Shown: in pieces, positions 57,213 to 64,000 of the stretch
Position numbering within the stretch: the first letter of the stretch is position 1
Layout of the letters: the number at the start of each line of letters is the position of its first letter
Assembly (NCBI RefSeq): GCF_017744695.1
Contig: NZ_JAGIAS010000007.1
Span: forward strand, 1 to 64,000
Reading direction: 5' to 3'
Source of the DNA: Dyadobacter sp.
Lineage (GTDB): Bacteria; Bacteroidota; Bacteroidia; Cytophagales; Spirosomataceae
Length of the DNA: 64,000 nt
Position numbers and translations under genes: made by a program
Notes under the pieces: model-generated
Database searches by the model: none
What the model saw: the letters and a program-made list of their open reading frames with translations, nothing else
What the model was told of the DNA's origin: nothing

Positions 57213-60108
57213 TCTTTTCTCTCAGAAAATCAGCGGTATAGTTTCCTTCGAGCTTCACCATTTCCTCAGGTGTACCGGTAAATGTGAGCTGGCCGCCGTT
57301 TTCGCCCCCTTCGGGGCCAAGGTCGATGATCCAGTCGGCACTTTTAATGACTTCCATATTGTGCTCGATGATGATCACGCTATCGCCCTGTTCTACCAAT
57401 GCATTAATCGCTTTGAGAAGCTTTTTGATGTCGTGGAAGTGCAAACCGGTGGTCGGTTCGTCGAAAATGAAGAGGGTTTTGCCCTTGTTGGAAGAGCCTT
57501 TGCCGAGGAAGGAGGCGAGCTTCACGCGCTGTGCTTCTCCGCCGGACAGTGTATTCGACGATTGTCCGAGGCCTACATAACCCAACCCTACTTCCTGCAA
57601 AGGGAGTAATTTATCAGCCAGTTTCGGCTCCGACTCCCGGAAAAACGCAACGGCCTCGTCGACCGTCATATCCAGGATTTCGGCAACGTCCTTATCCTGA
57701 TATTTCACCTCCTGAACTTCCTGCTTGAAACGTTTGCCGTTACAGCCTTCGCAAGTCAGGTAAATATCGGCCATAAACTGCATTTCGATTTTTACCTGGC
57801 CTTCACCCTGGCATATTTCGCAGCGGCCGCCGTCGACATTGAAGGAAAAATGCGAAGGTTTGTACCCTCGCGCCTTCGAAAGCGGTTGTTCCGACATCAT
57901 CTGCCGAATATAATCATACGCTTTGATATAGGTCACGGGGTTAGAACGAGACGATTTTCCGATCGGGTTTTGGTCGATCATTTCAACGGCTTCAATGCGG
58001 TCCAGGCTGCCCGTGAGCTCGTCGAAACGGCCCACATCTTCGCTGAACTCACCTTTGAGGCGCATTAATGCGGGATAGAGGATTTTCCGGATCAATGTAG
58101 ATTTCCCCGAACCACTCACACCGGTGACGACGGTAAGGTTATTCAATGGAATCTTGACATCCAGTTCTTTCAGATTGTTCTCCCGCGCCCCTTTGATTTC
58201 AAGGAAATGCAAAGATTTTCTGCGAACCGAAGGTACAGGTATTGAATCATTCCCAAGCAAAAAATCCAAAGTATGCGACTGCGCCGCATTTTCAACTACA
58301 TCCTGACCATTCCTGACTACCACATGACTATTTCTGACCTCCCGACCATCACTCTTCAACGCCTCAATATCACCCTGATTTCCCTGGAAAACGACATGCC
58401 CGCCGCCAGTACCGGCTTCCGGGCCAATATCGATGATCTGATCCGCCGCGTGCATTACCTCTTCTTCATGTTCCACCACAATGACCGTGTTGCCCAGGTC
58501 GCGCAGCGATTCTAGTACGCCCACGAGCCGTTGTGTGTCGCGCGGGTGCAAGCCGATGCTCGGTTCGTCGAGAATGTACATCGAGCCAACCAATGCGCTT
58601 CCCAGTGAAGTAGCGAGCTTGATACGCTGGAATTCGCCGCCGGACAACGTGCTCGTCAACCGGTTTAACGTCAGATAGCCAAGCCCGACGCGGTTCATAT
58701 AGTCCAGGCGAGATTCGATTTCGGTTAGAACGCGGCGCGCAATCTGGCGGTCGTGGTCGTTGAGTTCCAGTTGTTTGAAAAACGCCGACACATCCTGGAT
58801 CGGCATCAGTACCAGGTCGGTAATGGATTTACCGCCGATTTTGACATACGACGCATCCTTCCGCAAGCGTGAGCCGCGGCAATCGGGGCAGGTCGTGCGG
58901 CCGCGGAAGCGCGAGAGCATTACGCGGTACTGGATCTTATGCGTCTGGGATTCGAGTTCGGAAATGAAATCGTTGATTCCCTGAAAATACTGGTTACCGG
59001 TCCAGAGCAGCTCTTTTTGAGCAGGTGTAAGGTCTTTGTAAGGCCTGTGGATCGGAAAATCGAATTTCACACCATTGCGGACGAGCGGGATCAGCCACTC
59101 ACCCATTTTCTCGGTTCGCCACGGCGCAATAGCGCCGTCGTATACCGAAAGATTTTTGTCAGGAATGACCAGATCAGGGTCAATACCCAATATTTTTCCA
59201 AAACCTTCACACCTTTTACAGGCACCGTAAGGATTATTAAAGCTGAAAAGATTGACGGTCGGTTCCTCGAAGGTGATGCCGTCCAGTTCGAATTTATCAG
59301 AGAAAACCCTTTTTTCACCCCCAACTATATGTACGGTGCAAGTGCCCTCTCCTTCAAAAAAGGCGGTCTGCACGGAGTCGGATAGGCGGTATTGCGTGTC
59401 CTCGTCGTCGTGGCGGATTGCCGCACGGTCGATGAGGATGAAAACCTGGTTGCCGGCTTGCGGAAAATGATCCGGTTTTTCGAGAATATCCTCGATCGAA
59501 ACCACTTCCTCATTCAGCACAATGCGGTTATAGCCCTTGGAGAGCAGGATCGTAAGTTCTTCGATCTGCGAGCGGCCGTCGCGGATAAGCAGTGGCGCCA
59601 GGATCATCACACGCGTGCCCTCGTCATGCGCGAGCATGTAGTTCACCACGTCGGTAACAGAGTCTTTTCTTACAATTTCACCCGAAACCGGCGAATAGGT
59701 ATGCCCGATGCGTGCAAAAAGCAGTTTGAGATAATCATAAATCTCGGTGGAAGTACCGACGGTCGACCGCGGGTTGCGGGTATTTACCTTTTGCTCAATA
59801 GCAATAGCCGGTGAAATGCCTTTGATATATTCCACTTCGGGCTTTTCCATCCGGCCAAGGAATTGCCGTGCATAGCTGCTGAGGCTTTCCACGTACATGC
59901 GCTGGCCCTCGGCGAACAGCGTGTCAAAGGCGAGCGACGACTTCCCGGAGCCGGAAAGACCGGTAATGACGACCAGCTTATTGCGGGGGATCGCCACATC
60001 TACATTTTTCAGATTGTTTACTCGGGCACCTTTGATCAGAATGTATTGTCTCGGATCCAGTTCATCGAACTGGTCGGCCTCGATCCGGGGCACAGCTAGT
60101 TGCATCAT
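57208..60108 (-). CDS. uvrA: Excinuclease ABC subunit A
   Basis: 966-aa ABC-type ATPase that finds bulky lesions and loads UvrB. First P-loop GLSGSGKSS (50-58), second GVSGSGKST near 690; first-half signature LSGGEFQRIKLA, second-half LSGGEAQRVKLA; zinc sites CPDCRGSRL and CEICQGEGQ...CEGCNGKRF. Residues about 585-604, in the linker between VVFQG and IPVP, are encoded by a run of GTCAG-centred 10-bp repeats (58296-58354) and form a Val/Asn/Arg-rich insert that makes this linker about 20 residues longer than in E. coli UvrA. Confidence 0.97.
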   Translation of the reverse strand: MMQLAVPRIEADQFDELDPRQYILIKGARVNNLKNVDVAIPRNKLVVITGLSGSGKSSLAFDTLFAEGQRMYVESLSSYARQFLGRMEKPEVEYIKGISPAIAIEQKVNTRNPRSTVGTSTEIYDYLKLLFARIGHTYSPVSGEIVRKDSVTDVVNYMLAHDEGTRVMILAPLLIRDGRSQIEELTILLSKGYNRIVLNEEVVSIEDILEKPDHFPQAGNQVFILIDRAAIRHDDEDTQYRLSDSVQTAFFEGEGTCTVHIVGGEKRVFSDKFELDGITFEEPTVNLFSFNNPYGACKRCEGFGKILGIDPDLVIPDKNLSVYDGAIAPWRTEKMGEWLIPLVRNGVKFDFPIHRPYKDLTPAQKELLWTGNQYFQGINDFISELESQTHKIQYRVMLSRFRGRTTCPDCRGSRLRKDASYVKIGGKSITDLVLMPIQDVSAFFKQLELNDHDRQIARRVLTEIESRLDYMNRVGLGYLTLNRLTSTLSGGEFQRIKLATSLGSALVGSMYILDEPSIGLHPRDTQRLVGVLESLRDLGNTVIVVEHEEEVMHAADQIIDIGPEAGTGGGHVVFQGNQGDIEALKSDGREVRNSHVVVRNGQDVVENAAQSHTLDFLLGNDSIPVPSVRRKSLHFLEIKGARENNLKELDVKIPLNNLTVVTGVSGSGKSTLIRKILYPALMRLKGEFSEDVGRFDELTGSLDRIEAVEMIDQNPIGKSSRSNPVTYIKAYDYIRQMMSEQPLSKARGYKPSHFSFNVDGGRCEICQGEGQVKIEMQFMADIYLTCEGCNGKRFKQEVQEVKYQDKDVAEILDMTVDEAVAFFRESEPKLADKLLPLQEVGLGYVGLGQSSNTLSGGEAQRVKLASFLGKGSSNKGKTLFIFDEPTTGLHFHDIKKLLKAINALVEQGDSVIIIEHNMEVIKSADWIIDLGPEGGENGGQLTFTGTPEEMVKLEGNYTADFLREKI
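58296..58354 (-). repeat. Minisatellite-like repeats inside uvrA
   Basis: On the minus strand successive units TGGTCGGGA, GGTCAGAAA, TAGTCATGTGG, TAGTCAGGAA, TGGTCAGGATG: the same GTCAG-centred 10-bp half unit as the intergenic array at 22953-23091, kept in frame with uvrA. Confidence 0.7.
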
Positions 60109-60182
60109 AGCGGGGTTATCGATGGATTATGATATTAGTTTGAATGATGATGTGATACTATTATAACCAAAAGCCGGGGCAT

Positions 60183-60977
60183 TTAGTTTTCTTTAAAAAC
60201 CTGGTTCGCTTTCGCAAATTTCATACCGTTCTGAGCAGCCTCTTCAAATATCGGGTCGGCGAAATGGCCGAAGTTGGGAACGTCGGACATGCAGTCTGTC
60301 AGTACAATAACTTTCGGAGCCAGATCGGGGGCATATTTCACGATTTGCCGGATGCTGGTCGCGACGCAATGTGAACGCGCCTCTCCGGCCACCAATACCT
60401 GGTCAAATGCATTTAGCTCCGCCAGAAAACGTTTGTCCAGCTCTGTTTCAGGGGCATTCGCTACCGGTACCTGCGCTTTAAAAACCCCGAAATGTTCGGT
60501 AAGCGGATTAATGCCTTTCGAAACGGTGCGGTAGTCGCGACGGGTGCGGTGTGTCCACGCGAGTACGGCGCGCATGAGGGTATCCTCTATGGCGGCACCT
60601 TTGGAGCCGATCAGGCAATGCTCCGGCCAGATGAAATGCTGGAATTCACCCTCCTTTTCGAGGGTTTGCAAATATTCCAAAACATATTCGGGCTGGTAAC
60701 GCGGTACCCATTTGCACGCTTTCACCGATTGCGCCGATATCAATGTGAACGGCGCGACCGTATTGCCGTTTTGGTCCTCCCAAAAAAGCGGGTGGGCAAT
60801 ATCCAGCACCTTATGCGTATCGAGCGTCAGGAATATCGCGTCGATTTTGTCGCTTTCGAGCGCAATGAGGTTGGCAATGCGCTCCACGTCTTTTTCGGCC
60901 CCGGGCACATACAGGGTGCCGTTAGGATCGCAAAAATCGTATTGGGCGTCGATGATCAGCAATGCGGTCTTTTTCAT
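60183..60977 (-). CDS. Cysteine hydrolase, isochorismatase/nicotinamidase-like
   Basis: 264 aa. Asp in LLIIDAQYDFCDP at the N-terminus and the nucleophile Cys in GEARSHCVATSI belong to the isochorismatase-like triad; WPEHCLIGSKGA holds the metal/substrate loop. Closest in layout to nicotinamidases, though longer than typical (about 210 aa), so the substrate is open. ATG 60977 (MKKTALLIID) preferred to the 32-codon extension. Seven bases after the gene at 60985. Confidence 0.85.
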   Translation of the reverse strand: MKKTALLIIDAQYDFCDPNGTLYVPGAEKDVERIANLIALESDKIDAIFLTLDTHKVLDIAHPLFWEDQNGNTVAPFTLISAQSVKACKWVPRYQPEYVLEYLQTLEKEGEFQHFIWPEHCLIGSKGAAIEDTLMRAVLAWTHRTRRDYRTVSKGINPLTEHFGVFKAQVPVANAPETELDKRFLAELNAFDQVLVAGEARSHCVATSIRQIVKYAPDLAPKVIVLTDCMSDVPNFGHFADPIFEEAAQNGMKFAKANQVFKEN

Positions 60978-60984
60978 GGTGTGT

Positions 60985-61536
60985 TTAAAATTCGAGTTCG
61001 TGCGGTAGTTCCATTTGCCGCGCATACATTTTGGAGCAGAGGCTGAAAACCAGTTGCAGCATCCGGTTCGCATCTTTGATATAATCGGTCCGGTAGTCTT
61101 CGTCGAGTTTACTCAGCCCGTTGAGGATTACCTGTGCCTTTTTGGCAATGTATAATGCACAGGTATCGGCGCGGGACGAGTAGGTACGCAGAATATCCGA
61201 GTAGCTTTCCAGGAAGGTATTGAGCAGGAAAAGGTTGAGTTCGATGCCCCCGATCTTGTCTTTCGTGACTTTCACATGGTAAGCGATGTCTGCGCTGAGG
61301 CTGCGCATGTCCATCAGTACCCAGCCGGGTGTATTCTGGTTGAATTTCGATGTCCGCACGATACGCCCCATGAGCTCCTCGCGCCGCTCGGGAATGGTAG
61401 AACTATCCTCGATGAGCTCGAAATGCAGCCGGTCGCTCAGGGTTTTGTCTTTCGTGATCAGTCTCAGGAGCAGTTTATCCTTTTCTTTGGCAGGCATTTG
61501 GATAATCGCCTTTTTGAGCTGTTCTGGTAACGCCAT
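60985..61536 (-). CDS. Conserved-looking protein of unknown function
   Basis: 183-aa soluble, all-helical protein, MALPEQLKKAIIQMPAKEKDKLLLRLI at the start, then LNLFLLNTFLESYSDILRTYSS. No family recognised. Translational start at 61536. Tightly linked (7 bases) to the cysteine hydrolase and divergent from the glycosyltransferase at 61647, so co-function with the hydrolase is possible. Confidence 0.75.
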   Translation of the reverse strand: MALPEQLKKAIIQMPAKEKDKLLLRLITKDKTLSDRLHFELIEDSSTIPERREELMGRIVRTSKFNQNTPGWVLMDMRSLSADIAYHVKVTKDKIGGIELNLFLLNTFLESYSDILRTYSSRADTCALYIAKKAQVILNGLSKLDEDYRTDYIKDANRMLQLVFSLCSKMYARQMELPHELEF

Positions 61537-61646
61537 TCGGGTGCTTTTAATAACTTTTAGTTTAATTCCCGGCACAACCACGTACCTTTGTGGCTCAAAA
61601 ACGGGCCGGGAAGCTTTTACAAAAATATAAAATACAGATACACATT

Positions 61647-62624
61647 ATGATTTCAGTAGCTATGTGTACTTACAACGGGGCAAAGTTCCTGCCCGAACAG
61701 TTGAAGAGCATTGCTGATCAGACGGTTTCGGTGGACGAATTGGTTGTTTGCGACGACAGATCGAAGGACGACACTATTGAAATCATAAAATCTTTTGCTG
61801 CCACGAGCAAATTTCCGGTACGCATCCATGTGAACGAGCAAAATCTCGGTTCCACCAGGAATTTCGAGAAATGCCTTTCTCTGTGCAACGGGGATTTTAT
61901 CTTCCTCTCCGATCAGGACGACCGCTGGCGGAAAGACAAGGTGCAAAAGCAGCTCGCATTCCTGAATGCACATCCGAATCTGGATGCGGTGTTCAGCGAC
62001 GCCGACAAGATCGATGACGACTCTCAGCCGACCGGAGGTACCATCTGGGAGGAAATCGAATTCAATCAGGCCCGGCAGCAGCTATGGCATAGCGGCAAAT
62101 CACACGAGATACTTTTCAATGGTTTTGTGGTAACAGGCGCAACGCTGGCGATCCGCAAATCCTGCCTCGAACGGCTCATGCCGTTTCCGACGCACGTACA
62201 AGACCTGATCCATGACGCCTGGATAGCGATGGTACTGAGCCTGGAAGGTAAGATCGAATTCATTCCCGAATGTCTCATCTCGTATCGCATTCATTCCAGC
62301 CAGCAGGTTGGGTTTGGTAACAAGGTGGAAAAAGTGCAGCTCGCGGATCGCTTCAAACGCGACCGTCGGTTGAAACTGATCCCGCTGGAAGAAAAGGCCA
62401 ACAAGTTGCATGAGCTGTATTTGCTCCTGCGTGCGCTTCCGTTCGTCCCGCGCGAGAAGCTGCTCAAATTGTATCTTTCGCAAAAACATTTTTACACTCG
62501 TGCCGGGCTGCCGGAAAATCGTTTCAAACGACTTACTCCCGTGCTGAGTCAGCTTCTACGCGGTTATTACCGGTTCAGCAGCAAAGATTGGTGGCTACCC
62601 GCGGTGGGCGATTTATTGGAATAA
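61647..62624 (+). CDS. Family 2 glycosyltransferase
   Basis: 325 aa: MISVAMCTYNGAKFLPEQL, CDDRSKDDT, and the metal motif FLSDQDDRWRKDKV mark a GT-A enzyme of the rhamnosyltransferase-like group, with a C-terminal helical tail. A -7 match TACCTTTG is at 61583-61590. ATG 61647 preferred over a TTG at 61590 inside the promoter. Followed 22 bases later by a DUF5672 gene. Confidence 0.92.
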   Translation: MISVAMCTYNGAKFLPEQLKSIADQTVSVDELVVCDDRSKDDTIEIIKSFAATSKFPVRIHVNEQNLGSTRNFEKCLSLCNGDFIFLSDQDDRWRKDKVQKQLAFLNAHPNLDAVFSDADKIDDDSQPTGGTIWEEIEFNQARQQLWHSGKSHEILFNGFVVTGATLAIRKSCLERLMPFPTHVQDLIHDAWIAMVLSLEGKIEFIPECLISYRIHSSQQVGFGNKVEKVQLADRFKRDRRLKLIPLEEKANKLHELYLLLRALPFVPREKLLKLYLSQKHFYTRAGLPENRFKRLTPVLSQLLRGYYRFSSKDWWLPAVGDLLE

Positions 62625-62646
62625 AGAACTGGATGATTATTTGAAA

Positions 62647-63399
62647 ATGGCTGAAAATAAGTCGTTGGTGGCGGTGGTAATACCGGTGTATCAGGCAAAT
62701 CTGACAAAGGCGGAACAGATGTCGTTGCGGCAATGTATGCATGTATTGGGCGATTACCCGGTGATTATTGTAAAACCCGCGGCGCTGGACCTTTCCGCGT
62801 TCCAACAGCAATACCCTTCGCTTACATTCCAGTCTTTCGACAATAGCTTTTTCACAAATGTCGACGCCTATAACCGGTTGATGGTGTCCATTAATTTTTA
62901 CAAAACTTTCTCCGCCTACGAATACATTCTCATTTATCAGCTCGATGCTTTTGTTTTCCGGGATGAATTGAAAGAATGGTGCGCTAAGGGATATGACTAC
63001 ATCGGTGCGCCGTCGCTGCATCAACCTGAATTTGATACAATTTCCGCGGAAGCTGCCCAGGATTTCGCGCATGCATTATCGACGCGGCGTGTCGTGCTGA
63101 ACGGCGGACTATCACTGCGGAGGATTTCTTCTTTTTTACGCTATTTAAAGATTTACAATATCTTTTATCCGGCCTGGAAAGGGAACGAAGACATGCTTTT
63201 CTGCCAGGAAGCGACGCGGCTTAAACCGATGAAGCTTTTCATGACATTACCCGGGTGGCGGGAGGCATTGCAATTTGCCTTCGAGAAAAGCCCGGCTGCG
63301 AGCTATGAGCTTACCGATCACCGGCTACCTTTCGCCTGCCACGCCTGGGAGCGTTACGACGCGGCATTTTGGGCTCCATTCATTACTGTAAACCAGTGA
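62647..63399 (+). CDS. DUF5672 family, glycosyltransferase-like
   Basis: 250 aa. VVIPVYQANLTKAEQMSLRQCM, the acidic ILIYQLDAFVFRDELKEWC, and GAPSLHQPEF, LNGGLSLRR, GNEDMLFC match DUF5672, a GT-like fold in surface-polysaccharide loci. The DXD-like QLDAF may bind the donor. ATG 62647 preferred over TTG 62641. Paired with the GT2 gene upstream. Confidence 0.85.
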   Translation: MAENKSLVAVVIPVYQANLTKAEQMSLRQCMHVLGDYPVIIVKPAALDLSAFQQQYPSLTFQSFDNSFFTNVDAYNRLMVSINFYKTFSAYEYILIYQLDAFVFRDELKEWCAKGYDYIGAPSLHQPEFDTISAEAAQDFAHALSTRRVVLNGGLSLRRISSFLRYLKIYNIFYPAWKGNEDMLFCQEATRLKPMKLFMTLPGWREALQFAFEKSPAASYELTDHRLPFACHAWERYDAAFWAPFITVNQ

Positions 63400-63483
63400 C
63401 TTCCTGCGTTTAACAATTTTTAACAAACTATCGACGGTTTTCGGACGTTCTTGCTGATATTTAGGTAAAACCCCAATATCACT

Positions 63484-64000
63484 ATGAATTTCAAATTGCT
63501 TTCGGCCAGTTTTGGAGCCATTTTACTATCCATCCATACCAGCTTCGGGCAAATTACTGAAAATCCCAAAGTAGAAGAATCGTCGGTCCCCTATGTGAAA
63601 ATCAAAAAGGTGGAACTAACGGACGCCAACACGATTATCTACCTTCAATTCATCGAGAAGCAATCGAAGCAGCAGCCGCAGTTCCGCTCGCAACCCCGGA
63701 TGCCGGGATTCCCCGATTCGCGTATTCCGCAGTTACAGCAACAAGGCCAGAGCCAGATTTGGCTCGATCCTGAAACACGACTTTACAAGCCCGGCGAAAT
63801 CGATAAGAAATTCAAATTCATCAGGGCCGAAAACATTACTACCACCACGAAAACAAGTGTCGCGAATGGCGATACCGTCGATTTTGTAGCCTATTTTGAA
63901 AGACTTACACCGGGGATCGAGGAGTTTGATTTTTATGAAGGGCGCAGTTCCGGTGGTAATCAGTCGTGGAATTTTTATGGTATCCATGTTAAAAACCCGC
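63484..64000 (+). CDS. Secreted protein, truncated by the window edge
   Basis: 172 codons visible. Signal peptide MNFKLLSASFGAILLSIHTSFG with cleavage near 22; mature part has VPYVKIKKVELTDANTIIYLQF, a Gln/Pro/Arg-rich loop (QSKQQPQFRSQPRMPGFP), then YKPGEIDKKFKFIRAENI and FDFYEGRSS, a beta-rich pattern. Looks like an extracellular Bacteroidota protein of a duplicated family, but no name can be given, and its end lies outside the window. Confidence 0.7.
   Translation, partial: MNFKLLSASFGAILLSIHTSFGQITENPKVEESSVPYVKIKKVELTDANTIIYLQFIEKQSKQQPQFRSQPRMPGFPDSRIPQLQQQGQSQIWLDPETRLYKPGEIDKKFKFIRAENITTTTKTSVANGDTVDFVAYFERLTPGIEEFDFYEGRSSGGNQSWNFYGIHVKNP

Overview
The window reads as the chromosome of a free-living member of the Bacteroidota, most likely order Cytophagales and close to Dyadobacter or its relatives (inference from gene content; no database was searched). 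Several things point there. The bat-type DUF58/VWA genes, the NagB fused to a PIG-L deacetylase, two rhomboids (one with a Bacteroidota-style tail), GH3-family and DUF2480/DUF4296 proteins, and a two-component kinase with a beta-propeller sensor are all typical of the phylum. The start sites lack clear Shine-Dalgarno sequences. Many genes are preceded by the Bacteroidota -7 element TAnnTTTG, often with TTG/TTTG about 20 bases upstream.

Layout. 1-1800: tail of an unknown gene and its terminator, then a 1396-bp IS4-family element (365-1760) with 17-bp terminal repeats and a 10-bp target duplication. It sits symmetrically in the tip of what was the dxs terminator hairpin. 1800-7485 (-): mutL, two rhomboids and dxs. 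7.7-10 kb: a 54-aa membrane peptide and nagB-PIG-L. 10.2-16 kb (+): glyA, a TPR membrane protein, ribH, aspartate kinase and serS, with an inverted array of 8-mers before the kinase. 16-20 kb (-): a MutS-like ATPase lacking the mismatch-recognition domain and two overlapping GT-C-type membrane glycosyltransferases. 20-23.6 kb: acyl-CoA dehydrogenase, an AraC regulator with palindromic operators, an NTF2-like secreted protein, a 20-bp minisatellite and a lipoprotein. 23.6-28.4 kb (-): ECF sigma, zinc anti-sigma, gmk and nadD; mreBCD. 28.6-31.8 kb (+): GH3, dxr and a small membrane protein. 31.8-36.2 kb (-): a five-gene cassette of methyltransferase, five-bladed propeller, PhyH oxygenase and two GT2 enzymes, the best candidate for an undescribed pathway. 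36.4-42.8 kb: M20 hydrolase, polyprenol-phosphate mannosyltransferase-like GT, DUF4296, the bat genes, rnhB and DUF2480. 42.9-46 kb (-): rpmH, rnpA, ctp, a terminator, tsaB. 46.3-49.9 kb: a small unknown and an orphan hybrid-type sensor kinase. 50 kb: initiator tRNA. 50.2-54.5 kb (+): an LtaS-like phosphotransferase, era and der. 54.8-61.5 kb: a secreted orphan, an FAH-family hydrolase, a RES/Xre toxin-antitoxin pair, uvrA (carrying an in-frame piece of the minisatellite), a cysteine hydrolase and an unknown. 61.6-64 kb (+): GT2, DUF5672 and a truncated secreted protein.

Themes. Most genes are housekeeping: isoprenoid precursors (dxs, dxr), repair (mutL, uvrA, MutS-like), ribosome and tRNA maturation (era, der, rnpA, rnhB, tsaB), cell shape (mreBCD) and amino-acid/cofactor metabolism. 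Accessory material is concentrated in the IS, the RES/Xre pair, the glycosyltransferase genes and the 31.8-36.2 kb cassette. A recurring feature is short tandem repeats of 8, 10/20, 12 and 14 bases at gene borders, one family of which has entered a coding sequence. Alternative upstream start codons (mostly TTG) were generally set aside in favour of ATGs that match the family N-terminus or lie downstream of a promoter match.
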